This document shows positions 16,990 to 26,300 of a stretch of 31,893 nucleotides of DNA, in pieces. Position 1 is the stretch's first letter. Each line of letters opens with the position of its first letter. Location: positions 1-31,893 of the forward strand of contig DNTB01000040.1 in assembly GCA_003499525.1 (NCBI GenBank). The letters run 5' to 3'. The stretch is from Flavobacteriales bacterium. Lineage in GTDB: Bacteria; Bacteroidota; Bacteroidia; Flavobacteriales_G; Salibacteraceae. The position numbers and the translations under genes were made by a program. The notes beneath the pieces were generated by a model, which made no database searches, was not told the origin of the DNA, and saw nothing but the letters and a program-made list of their open reading frames with translations.

Positions 16990-18224
16990 GAATTCTATAC
17001 AACTTAGGCATCCTATTGGTTGTAAGCGTACTGCTCATGCTTTCCTGTGTGAGTTTTAAGCAAAACCAACTTTACATAGATAATAACAGCACGAATGATA
17101 CCTTATTCTTTACGTCTAGTGAGATATACACTGACTATATCACATCCGAAGCCTGGGCAACCGATGTTACCCGGTGCATAACGGTGAAGGCCATTCCTGA
17201 GGCTGCCTATCGGGGTGACCTCGGTATGCGATTAAAGTGGAACAAAACACTCGAAGGGTGCCCCTGGCTAGGAATCGGGTTTGGATGGGACAACTGGACC
17301 GGAAAAGACCTGTCCGAAATACGCTATACGGGCGCACTTGAATTTCATGTGCGCATGATAGAGGGCGAGCGAGAAGTGCTTCCCTGGGCTGTAGCATTTG
17401 AAGATTTTACCGGTGCTCAGGCATGGGTCGGCATGAGCTCTAATGCCATCAAAGCAGAAAAAGTAACCACAGAATGGACCCGCGTAGAGATTCCAATTTC
17501 AGAATTTGATTGGATGGATCAGGACGCCGATATCAGCAATATCAAGCAGCTTCTGTTCCAACTTGAAGCAGATGGAGAAGTAGATATCGACGAAATACGA
17601 CTTGTACCCTACTCTGGTGGATTCCGAAAAAGAGCAAACATCGTTCAACTTGATGCTGATGGATTCATAGCAGATGGTGATACTACTGATGCTATATGGA
17701 ATACTCCACCCCTCTTATTCAGGGATAATCGAGTACATATGGCCATTGTGGGAGATAAAATCTGCTTCGCTTTAATGACGAAGGATGAAGACCCGCTCCA
17801 AAACACTAAAACTGGTCGTGATATCTGGAATGGCGACTGTTTTGAAATCGCCTTTTCTTCCCGATCGAGCACCAATCAACGTGTATCTTATTACAAGACT
17901 ACTGACCAGCATATTGGCTTTGCCCTCGGTGACAAAGTAGAAGTTTGGGATTGGATGGGTGAGAAAGCACTATCCAACGAGGAAACCGCAACCCGTAAAA
18001 CAGCTGACGGTTATATTTTCGAAGGAAGCCTGAGCTTTTCGGAGTTAGGCATTCCACCTCCACAGGAAGGGATAGTCTACGGAATGGAAACCGCCGTCGA
18101 TCATGGTGACAAAGAAAGTCGCTATCGTCAGGATCGCTGGAACAACCAAAACAACGACCAGTTCTACAAAAATCCAGCTTTGTGGGGCGAACTGTATATC
18201 ATTCCCAAACAAAATGAGAACTGA
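16986..18224 (+). CDS. Two-domain carbohydrate-binding lipoprotein (CBM11/30-like plus CBM9-like)
   Basis: The protein has 412 residues. The signal peptide ends at lipobox Cys21 (LMLSC). Residues about 35-210 form a beta-sandwich of the CBM11/CBM30 type (LGIGFGWDNWTGKDLS ... LEFHVRM ... WTRVEIPISEFDW ... VDIDEIRLV). Residues about 225-405 form a CBM9/DOMON-like domain (IADGDTTDAIWNTPP ... DCFEIAFSS ... GYIFEGSLSFSELG ... YGMETAVDHGD). No catalytic residues are apparent. It is co-transcribed with the barrels, so a surface glycan-binding protein replacing SusD/SGBP is the best guess. The next gene starts two bases after its stop. Confidence 0.78.
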   Translation: MRILYNLGILLVVSVLLMLSCVSFKQNQLYIDNNSTNDTLFFTSSEIYTDYITSEAWATDVTRCITVKAIPEAAYRGDLGMRLKWNKTLEGCPWLGIGFGWDNWTGKDLSEIRYTGALEFHVRMIEGEREVLPWAVAFEDFTGAQAWVGMSSNAIKAEKVTTEWTRVEIPISEFDWMDQDADISNIKQLLFQLEADGEVDIDEIRLVPYSGGFRKRANIVQLDADGFIADGDTTDAIWNTPPLLFRDNRVHMAIVGDKICFALMTKDEDPLQNTKTGRDIWNGDCFEIAFSSRSSTNQRVSYYKTTDQHIGFALGDKVEVWDWMGEKALSNEETATRKTADGYIFEGSLSFSELGIPPPQEGIVYGMETAVDHGDKESRYRQDRWNNQNNDQFYKNPALWGELYIIPKQNEN

Positions 18225-18225
18225 T

Positions 18226-19059
18226 ATGATCAAGAACAAAATTTCTTACACGCTACTGGCCCTCTGGGGTTTGGTTATAGCCATATCCTGCGAACAGTCC
18301 GAACCGGTTTTTAATAACCGGGATGGGGATGTGCTCACCTTCGCAGGCAGAAAGTGGGATATCAAATTCGGAGATCAATTATTCGGACCCGGCCCTAACT
18401 TTTTTTCCAACCATCCAAATGATGTATGGGTAGATGAAAAGGGATACCTCCATCTTACCATTACCGAAAGGGACAGTGTTTGGAAAGCAACGGAAGTTAT
18501 CTGCCATGACAATACGGGATATGGAACCTACATTTTTACCATTGAAGGTAATCCTGTAGATATTGATTCCGTTGTGGTTCTGGGGCTCTTTACCTGGGAT
18601 AACACCACTTTTCAGGAACAGGCCAACAGTGAGGTAGATATCGAGTTTTCTTATTTCAATCGTCGGGATGCGTTTACGGCACTTCAATATGCCGTTCAAC
18701 CAACAGATTTTGGAATTGAGTATCCCGACAGAAAATACAGGCCAGATGTTCCCAACAATGCCTGGGTAGGCGTATCAACGCATGCTTTTACCTGGACCGA
18801 TACCCTAATTACCTGGGAGAGTTGGCCCGGAAGTGAATACGGCAATGGAGATCCCATAGGTTACTGGACTTTCGATTTAAGTAACGACTCCGTATCGAAA
18901 TTCGAAAACGGTATCTGGAGTGATTCCCTGATTATCCCCGCACCTGGTCCAACTACCAATGCCCGGATGAATTTCTGGCTTCTGAACGGACAGGCACCGA
19001 AAAGCGGGCTGCGCCATGAAATGGTAATTCGAAACTTTGAATACATACCTCTTCAATAA
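18226..19059 (+). CDS. Short GH16-like lipoprotein with intact EVDIE catalytic motif
   Basis: The start was set at the ATG at 18226, two bases after the previous stop. Longer in-frame starts lie inside the preceding gene and bury the signal peptide. The protein has 278 residues. Cys22 of AISC is the lipidation site. Almost the whole mature protein is a GH16 jelly roll. The catalytic motif E136-V-D138-I-E140 is of the regular ExDxE form, unlike the ExDxxE form in the two other GH16 enzymes here. The loop sequences differ strongly from laminarinases, so the substrate is uncertain. It could be a divergent glucanase, a transglycosylase or a binding protein with a retained motif. It is followed 15 bases later by the MFS porter gene. 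Confidence 0.8.
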   Translation: MIKNKISYTLLALWGLVIAISCEQSEPVFNNRDGDVLTFAGRKWDIKFGDQLFGPGPNFFSNHPNDVWVDEKGYLHLTITERDSVWKATEVICHDNTGYGTYIFTIEGNPVDIDSVVVLGLFTWDNTTFQEQANSEVDIEFSYFNRRDAFTALQYAVQPTDFGIEYPDRKYRPDVPNNAWVGVSTHAFTWTDTLITWESWPGSEYGNGDPIGYWTFDLSNDSVSKFENGIWSDSLIIPAPGPTTNARMNFWLLNGQAPKSGLRHEMVIRNFEYIPLQ

Positions 19060-19074
19060 CTCAAATATGCTCAC

Positions 19075-20628
19075 ATGAAAAGTAAAAGTGCTTTTGTCAC
19101 GATGGTAGCCCTCATCGTGGCACTCGGAGGATTACTCATGGGTTTCGATGCCTCGGTAATTTCCGGAGTAGTTAAGTTTATAGAACCTCAATTCAACCTT
19201 ACAAAGCTTGAATTAGGCTGGTCCGTTGCATCGCTCACGCTCACCGCGACCCTGGCCATGTTGGTTGCAGGTCCATTGAGCGACAGGATTGGAAGAAGAA
19301 GAGTGCTTCGTTATGCTGCAATACTCTACGCTATTAGTGCCATTGGTTCTGCCATGGCTCCTAGCTTTCTTTTTCTCGTAATAGCCAGAATGATAGGCGG
19401 ATTTGGCGTCGGAGCATCCCTGATCCTTGCTCCTATGTATATCGCTGAAATTTCTCCTCCGGAAATAAGGGGTAGAATGGTCTCTTTCAATCAGCTCAAT
19501 ATCGTCATCGGAATATCGCTGGCATTTTTTACCAATTATTTGATACTCCGGTTTGGAAAAAGTGATGCTAATTGGGCCATAGCACTCAAATTTGATGAAT
19601 ACAATTGGCGCTGGATGCTCGGGTTGGAAACACTACCGGCAATACTATATTTCCTGGGTTTATTTTTTGTTCCGAGAAGTCCACGCTGGTTAATCATGAA
19701 AGGTCAACTCGACGAGGCTCTTGAAACCATGAAGCAGTTTTCATCAGCTAATGCCGCAGAAAAACAAGTGGTGCAAATCAAGAAAAGTCTGGAAACCGAT
19801 CAGGAAACTTCGACTTTTAAAGATTTACTTCATCCATCTCTAAAACTCGTACTGACCATTGGAGTTGTAGTAGCTATTCTCCAGCAGATAACCGGTATAA
19901 ACTCCGTTTTTTTCTATGCCCCTATGATTTTTGAACAGAGCGGAATTGGTACAGATGCATCCTTTGTACAGGCCATTCTGGTTGGACTGGTGAATTTGGT
20001 ATTTACAGTGTTGGCCATGCTCATCATCGACAAGTTTGGTCGCAAACCTTTGTTGATCATAGGAGTTAGCGGTATTGTTGTCGCAATGTCTCTATTATCC
20101 TATGGTTTTGGGACGGCAACCTATACCCTTACACCGAAATCTATCATTGACCTTCCACAAGAGATTGACCGCGTGCAACTGGCACCGGTAATAGATAAAA
20201 CTTATACCAGCGATGTGGCCTTCAAAGAGGCCATGCAGGGCGCACTTGGAAAAGACAAAGCCAATACTTACAAGTCAGAACTAACTCAGGCCTCCATTAC
20301 GATGAACTCCTGGTTAATACTCATCTCAATATTGGGGTTTGTCGCCTCATTTGCCATCTCACTGGGTCCAGTAATGTGGGTGCTCTTCTCAGAATTATTT
20401 CCTAATACGATCAGAGGTGTGGCCATCTCCTTTGTAGGGCTGATAAATTCAGCAGTCAGCTTTCTGGTTCAATGGGTTTTCCCCTGGGAACTCGACGTTC
20501 TAGGTAGCTCTACCACATTTATGATCTATGGAGTATTTGCCCTGTTGGGTTTGATTTTTATTCTTAGAGTCATTCCGGAAACCAAAGGAAAAACACTGGA
20601 AGAACTGGAGGCTCAATTGGTTGGCTAA
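19075..20628 (+). CDS. MFS sugar porter (SP family, XylE/GLUT-like)
   Basis: The protein has 517 residues and 12 predicted membrane segments. Sugar-porter signatures are present: GFDASVISG in helix 1, DRIGRRR near residue 72, PRSPRWL at 200-206, QQITGINSVFFYAP from 270, DKFGRKPLLI in the middle loop, and PETKGKTLEELE from 501. An unusually long polar insert (about residues 355-400, rich in Lys/Asp/Gln) sits between helices 9 and 10. This family moves monosaccharides by proton symport or facilitated diffusion, so it likely takes up glucose released by the exo-acting enzymes. A sodium symporter of a different superfamily is encoded in the same operon. Confidence 0.92.
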   Translation: MKSKSAFVTMVALIVALGGLLMGFDASVISGVVKFIEPQFNLTKLELGWSVASLTLTATLAMLVAGPLSDRIGRRRVLRYAAILYAISAIGSAMAPSFLFLVIARMIGGFGVGASLILAPMYIAEISPPEIRGRMVSFNQLNIVIGISLAFFTNYLILRFGKSDANWAIALKFDEYNWRWMLGLETLPAILYFLGLFFVPRSPRWLIMKGQLDEALETMKQFSSANAAEKQVVQIKKSLETDQETSTFKDLLHPSLKLVLTIGVVVAILQQITGINSVFFYAPMIFEQSGIGTDASFVQAILVGLVNLVFTVLAMLIIDKFGRKPLLIIGVSGIVVAMSLLSYGFGTATYTLTPKSIIDLPQEIDRVQLAPVIDKTYTSDVAFKEAMQGALGKDKANTYKSELTQASITMNSWLILISILGFVASFAISLGPVMWVLFSELFPNTIRGVAISFVGLINSAVSFLVQWVFPWELDVLGSSTTFMIYGVFALLGLIFILRVIPETKGKTLEELEAQLVG

Positions 20629-20638
20629 ATTCAGGAAA

Positions 20639-21886
20639 ATGAAGAAAACAAGAGTTCTTGTAGTGGTGGTCCTTCTCGGTATCTACTCATGCAATACCCC
20701 ATCAGAAAAATCACAAACTTCTGATAAACAGGGTTTTAATACAGAGTTAGTGCTTCCAGCACAATTCTTTGCACAGACAGATAAAGAGATGAAAATTTCA
20801 AATGGCGCACTGCATCTCATGCCCGGAAGATCTGCAAAGTTTAGCATCAATATCCCCGAAACAGGCCGGTATAAGGTTAAGGTTTTCGGTTCGTCAGATT
20901 CCGGTTCAATTTGGTTGGAAGACCATATTGATAACAAGGATGACCGTACCTACAACATAACAGGAATGGTAGCGCTTAACTCAGAAGGCAAAGCAGTTTT
21001 TGTGGACGGTTCTCCTTTAGCAAAAGGCAATCACCCGATGAAGCTTCACGCCTCTCAAGACGAAGTTTTCATTGACAGTATTGCCCTCGAACTCATGTTT
21101 CCTCATCGGTTAACCCCAACGTCTCTGACTCAAAATATGGAGGGCTCCGAATGGAAGTTGAAATGGAGCGATGAATTCGATGGGGAAGGACTGCCTGATT
21201 CTACCAAATGGTCATACAATGTTGGTAACTGGGGATGGGGCAATTTCGAACCCCAGTACTACACGGATAGAAAGCTGAAAAATGCACGCCGGGAAGGAGG
21301 AAATCTCATCATTCAGGCTCATCAAAATGATGATGGCCATCTTTGGTCATCGGCCCGACTGACCACTCAGGGAAAGGTCTCGTTTCTGTATGGGAAAATC
21401 GAATTCAGAGCAAAAGTTCCGGTCGGTAGAGGAACATGGGCTGCGGGCTGGTTGCTGGGAGACATCTATCGGGATGAGCTGTCGTGGCCTTATTGCGGCG
21501 AAATCGATGTGCTCGAATGTGTGGGGTATGAGATTGAGGACGAAACCGGAAAAGGCTACAATCATGCCACCTGTCATACACCTGCTTACTACTTCAAAAT
21601 CGGTAATCAGATCAGCAGTGTTATCGAGGTAGAAAATATGCATAACGAATTTCATACCTATGGCGTAGAGTGGTACCCCGATAGAATAGAAGCCTTTCTG
21701 GACGGAGAGCACTACTACACTTATGACAAAACAGCGGATGAGCGCGAATGGCCTTTCTTCCAGCCTCAAAACATCATCCTGAACCTCGCTGTAGGAGGGG
21801 GCTGGGGCGGTGCCGAAGGAATTGATTCCACCTGGAATAGTCATGAATTCATATTGGATTATGTGCGTGTTTATGAGCTACAATAG
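20639..21886 (+). CDS. GH16 laminarinase-type endo-beta-1,3-glucanase, lipoprotein
   Basis: The start was set at the ATG at 20639; an in-frame TTG at 20621 overlaps the MFS gene. The protein has 415 residues. The signal peptide ends at Cys18 (GIYSC). Residues about 30-155 are a CBM6-like or other beta-sandwich. Residues about 170-415 are GH16 (WKLKWSDEFDG ... WSYNVGNWGWGNFEPQYYTD ... SARLTTQGK ... GKIEFRAKVP ... GEIDVLE ... ILNLAVGGGWGG). The motif E288-I-D290-V-L-E293 is of the beta-bulge (ExDxxE) type found in laminarinases. It should cut beta-1,3-glucan at the outer-membrane surface or in the periplasm. Its stop overlaps the GH30 gene by 14 bases. Confidence 0.92.
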   Translation: MKKTRVLVVVVLLGIYSCNTPSEKSQTSDKQGFNTELVLPAQFFAQTDKEMKISNGALHLMPGRSAKFSINIPETGRYKVKVFGSSDSGSIWLEDHIDNKDDRTYNITGMVALNSEGKAVFVDGSPLAKGNHPMKLHASQDEVFIDSIALELMFPHRLTPTSLTQNMEGSEWKLKWSDEFDGEGLPDSTKWSYNVGNWGWGNFEPQYYTDRKLKNARREGGNLIIQAHQNDDGHLWSSARLTTQGKVSFLYGKIEFRAKVPVGRGTWAAGWLLGDIYRDELSWPYCGEIDVLECVGYEIEDETGKGYNHATCHTPAYYFKIGNQISSVIEVENMHNEFHTYGVEWYPDRIEAFLDGEHYYTYDKTADEREWPFFQPQNIILNLAVGGGWGGAEGIDSTWNSHEFILDYVRVYELQ

Positions 21887-23393
21887 GGTTGCCCTTTTTG
21901 GAGCAGTGCTCCTAACAATTTCTCTTTTCAGTTGCGATATGCACTACGATTATGAGGTCTATCAAACCAGTGCTAATGGGGACAAACTCGCACCTATGGA
22001 CTCCGTGACTGAAGAACCTTCCGTCGTCATTAAGATTGGTTATGATTCTGCATTTCAACAAATAACAGGATTTGGGGGAGCTTTTACCGAGTCGTCCGCT
22101 TATCTGCTCAATCAAATGAGCCCGCAGAATCGGGATCTAATTCTCAAAGCCTATTTCTCCGCAGAAGGTGCCAATTATTCCTTGTGCCGGACTCATTTCA
22201 ATAGTTGTGACTTTTCCTTGCACCCCTATTCATACGACTCCGTTCCGGGAGACACTCAATTGATTCACTTTTCCATTGACGAAGATCGCGATGATCTCAT
22301 TCCAATGATAAAATCGGCTCAGGAAATGAGTGAGAATGGGTTCAAACTTGTTGCCAGTCCATGGACGGCACCACCATGGATGAAGGACAACAACGCCTGG
22401 TTTGGAGGCAAACTGTTGCCAGAATACTACCCAACATGGGCACTTTTCTTTTCAAAATATGCTCAGGCATACAGAAAAGAAGGAATTGATATCTGGGCAT
22501 TTACCGTTGAAAATGAGCCCCTCGGGAATAATTCAAACTGGGAGAGTATGCACTATACCCCTGAAGAAATGGCAGATTTTACTAAAAACCATCTTGCACC
22601 TCAATTATTGAAAGACAGCCTCAATATCAAACTGCTGATGTACGATCAAAACCGGGGGAAAGAACTGGTTGAATGGGCCGAGGCTCTGCTCAATGACACT
22701 GGATTACTCCCTCATATATACGGAACTGCAGTACATTGGTACAACAGCACTTATGATTACTTCCCGGAATCACTGCAGCGCACTCATACTTTGGCTCCCG
22801 ACAAACATATAATTGAAACTGAGGGATGTATCGATGCAGAGATACCACACTGGCAGGATGACGAGTGGTATTGGAAAAAAGAAGCAACGGATTGGGGTTG
22901 GGATTGGGCTGAGGAAGAAAACAAGCATTTCCATCCAAAATATGTTCCTGCATTTCGATATGCCAGAGATATTATCGGCTGTATGAATAACCATGTCGAA
23001 GGCTGGATAGACTGGAATATGGTATTGGATGATAAAGGAGGGCCAAATCATGCTAAAAACTGGTGCATTGCTCCTGTTCTCGTCAAACCGGAAACTGATG
23101 AGGTTTATTTCACCCCACTCTACTACATCATGGCACATTTCAGCAAATTTGTGCGCCCGGGAGCATACCGATTACATTGGACCGCTTCCAGCGATGATCT
23201 TATGGTAACTCACTTTATGAATTCAGACGATTCCAGCGAAGTGTTGGTCGTTTTAAATACCACCAACAAACCCATGACCTACCGCGTTGTGCATGACGAG
23301 AATAGTCCGGTTTATCGAATAGATACCAAATCATTACAAACTATGATAATAAGAACCAAAATTGATGAATCACCATTTATTAGTGGCCAATAA
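21873..23393 (+). CDS. GH30 lipoprotein, beta-1,6-glucanase/beta-glucosidase type
   Basis: The start was set at the ATG at 21873, which gives a lipoprotein signal (MSYNRVALFGAVLLTISLFS, then Cys21 followed by acidic DMHYDYE). Longer starts lie inside the GH16 gene. The protein has 506 residues. GH30 features: GFGGAFTESSAYLL (about 67-80), APPWMK, acid/base E215 in TVENEP, nucleophile E317 in IIETEGC, and GWIDWNMVLDDKGGPNH. The resemblance is to subfamilies 1 and 3, which include beta-glucosidases and beta-1,6-glucanases; in beta-glucan loci GH30 removes or cuts beta-1,6 branches of laminarin. A C-terminal beta-sandwich closes the barrel. It overlaps the next gene by 29 bases. Confidence 0.9.
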   Translation: MSYNRVALFGAVLLTISLFSCDMHYDYEVYQTSANGDKLAPMDSVTEEPSVVIKIGYDSAFQQITGFGGAFTESSAYLLNQMSPQNRDLILKAYFSAEGANYSLCRTHFNSCDFSLHPYSYDSVPGDTQLIHFSIDEDRDDLIPMIKSAQEMSENGFKLVASPWTAPPWMKDNNAWFGGKLLPEYYPTWALFFSKYAQAYRKEGIDIWAFTVENEPLGNNSNWESMHYTPEEMADFTKNHLAPQLLKDSLNIKLLMYDQNRGKELVEWAEALLNDTGLLPHIYGTAVHWYNSTYDYFPESLQRTHTLAPDKHIIETEGCIDAEIPHWQDDEWYWKKEATDWGWDWAEEENKHFHPKYVPAFRYARDIIGCMNNHVEGWIDWNMVLDDKGGPNHAKNWCIAPVLVKPETDEVYFTPLYYIMAHFSKFVRPGAYRLHWTASSDDLMVTHFMNSDDSSEVLVVLNTTNKPMTYRVVHDENSPVYRIDTKSLQTMIIRTKIDESPFISGQ

Positions 23394-26300
23394 AGAACTC
23401 ATTAGAGAGTCGGAAGAAATTTCTGGCGAATACGTTCAGCTGCGGGGAGACAACTACTATAGAATTTCAGGATTCGATCAAATGTCTCCTTTTTTCATGA
23501 CCGTTGTAAGCAGTACCGACCAATGGCTATTCCTTGCAAGCAACGGTGGTATATCTGCCGGCCGTGTAAATCCGGAAACGGTGCTATTCCCATACTACAC
23601 TGACGACAAGATCATGGATAACCCAGATCATACCGGAAGTAAAACCGTAATTCGTCTGAAAGCTGGGAAAGAGCGCTTTCTTTGGGAACCCTTTTCCGTT
23701 CGATATGGCGGAATGTACCGTATTCGCCGGAATCTCTATAAAAATAAAGCAGGAAACAAAGTCCTTTTTGAAGAGAGCAATCTCGATTTAGAATTGACCT
23801 TTCGATACGAATGGACCTTCTCTCCCAAATTTGGTTTTGTTAAACTCTCAGAGATTGAAAATCACACTAATGAGACTAGAACGGTTGAAATTCTCGACGG
23901 AATCAGGAACATCATTCCCTGGGGGGTAGGGAACGAACTCCAAAATATCCGAAGTACCCTTGTTGACGCCTACAAGAAAAATGAATTGATCAAGGAAGCT
24001 GGCCTTGGAATATTTGCCCTAAGTTCAATGATCGTCGACCGCGCGGAACCCAGCGAGGCGCTCAAAGCAACTACTGTATGGAGCAAAGGTCTGGAGAACT
24101 GTGAGTATCTCCTATCCAATAATCAGGTAGAAGATTTTCGGTATGGACTTAACCCTAAGTCCGAAGAATTCATCAAAGCACAGCAGGGGGCCTTCTATAC
24201 CTGCGGTATTGTCGATCTTTCGTCGGACAAAGTACATCATTGGATCACGGTTGCCGAGTTGGCCCAAAGCACCGCACGAGTTATCGATCTGAGCCATAAC
24301 CTTCAGCACAATCCTAATCTGATCAAAGAAGTGCTCGAGGACATTGAGCGTGGAACTTCGGATTTGATTCAATTCGTAGGTCTCGCAGACGGCCTTCAAA
24401 TTGGAGCAGATGAGCTTTGTACTGGCCGGCATTTTTCCAATGTCCTTTTCAACATTATGCGAGGGGGCTTGTTTCCGTTGCAATATGCCCTGGAACGCGA
24501 TGATCTCAAGAAATACATTGCGATTCGAAATCATAAAACTTTCCAAAAACACTGGAATTTTCTGAGTTCATTACCAGAACGAATTCAGCATCAGGAATTC
24601 AGCAGCAAAGTGGCGCAGCAAGATGATGCCGATCTAAGTAGAATTTGTGACGAATACCTACCTCTTACATTTAGCAGAAGACACGGAGACCCCAGTCGCC
24701 CGTGGAACTACTTCAATATCAAGGTAAAAGACCAATCCGGCAATAACATCTACGACTACGAAGGAAACTGGAGAGATATTTTCCAAAACTGGGAAGCTCT
24801 GGCCTATGCCTATCCGGAATTTATTAAACCAATGATTTCAAAATTCCTGAATGCCTCCACAGCCGACGGTTACAATCCCTACCGAATTATGAAAAACGGA
24901 ATCGACTGGGAAACGATAGAGCCAGACGACCCCTGGTCGTATATCGGATATTGGGGAGACCATCAAATCATTTATCTGCAAAAGCTTCTGGAACACGCAG
25001 AGCGGCATTTTCCGGGCATGCTCCATGAAATGTTGCATGAAGAAAGCTTTGTTTTCGCCCGCGTGCCTTATGAGATCAAACCCTTTGAGGACATTCTGGA
25101 AAACCCATATGACACCATAGATTTCAATGACGATCTAAACGCCCTCATCACACACCGTATCTCCGAATTGGGCACGGACGGTCAATATCTCTGGGATAGC
25201 ACCGATAAATTGGTTTACGTAACTCTTTCAGAAAAGCTACTCATCACCTTATTGACCAAACTCTACAACTTTGTGCCCGATGGCGGTATATGGCTCAATA
25301 CGCAACGTCCTGAGTGGAACGATGCCAATAATGCTCTCGTAGGCAACGGTTTGAGTATGATTACACTGCACTACGTGCGTCGATTTATGGTTTTTGTCAA
25401 AGATCTGTTCTCCAAATCAACGAAGGAACAGCTTACAGTCCATCAGGAACTGACCCATTTATTGAGTGCAGTATCAGAACAATTTGCCAGGGCTACACAA
25501 AAAGACATCCTTAACCCAACGGAGCGACTGGAAGTCGTTACCGCACTCGGTAAGGCTGGTGAGGCCTTTCGAAATGCAGCATATAATGGCTTCAAAGGAG
25601 AAAAGACAACAATGAACTCCGCAAAAGTGGTCGCATTCATAGACATGGCTCTTATACTGATCGACAAAACGCTGCGGGACAGTCAAAGGAAAGACGGCCT
25701 ATATCACGCCTACAATCTCCTCCTAAAAAAAGATGAAGGAATAGAAGTTGGACATCTATATGAAATGCTGGAAGGTCAGGTGGCTGCGTTGAGTTCGGGA
25801 ATTCTTGAGCCATATGAAGCACATCAATTGCTGGATAACCTCAAGTCGAGCTCCATGTTCCGCCCGGATCAGTACAGCTATATGCTCTATCCCAACCGAG
25901 AATTGGCTCCATTTATCGAAAAGAACACCCTCTCAAAAGATTTCGTGCAAAAGAGCAAACTCTTGCAAGCCATGCTGGCCGATGGTGACCACAGCGTGTT
26001 TGAATCAAGCAAGAATGGGAAAGTTCACTTCATCGGAGATCTTCACAATGCAGAGGATTTGAAAACAATTATTAAAAAACTAAAAGACACTCAATATGCC
26101 CCATTGGCTGAGAAAGAAGAAAGGATGGTTCTTGATGAGTTTGAAGCCATCTTCGATCATAAATCTTTTACCGGTAGGTCAGGAACTTTTTACGGCTACG
26201 AAGGACTCGGAAGTATCTATTGGCATATGGTGAGTAAGCTGCTCCTCGCTGTTCAGGAAAACCTCATCCGTGCTGAAAAACAAAATGCGGATAAAAGAAT

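Noticed and set aside
15955..18224. SusD or SusE/F identity for the two lipoproteins
   Set aside because: They lack the helical TPR-rich fold pattern of SusD and its length (about 500-600 residues); the sequences are beta-rich throughout, and no SusC partner is present.
18103..18225. Upstream extension of the short GH16-like protein
   Set aside because: It overlaps the conserved end of the CBM9-like domain in another frame and would bury the lipoprotein signal peptide.
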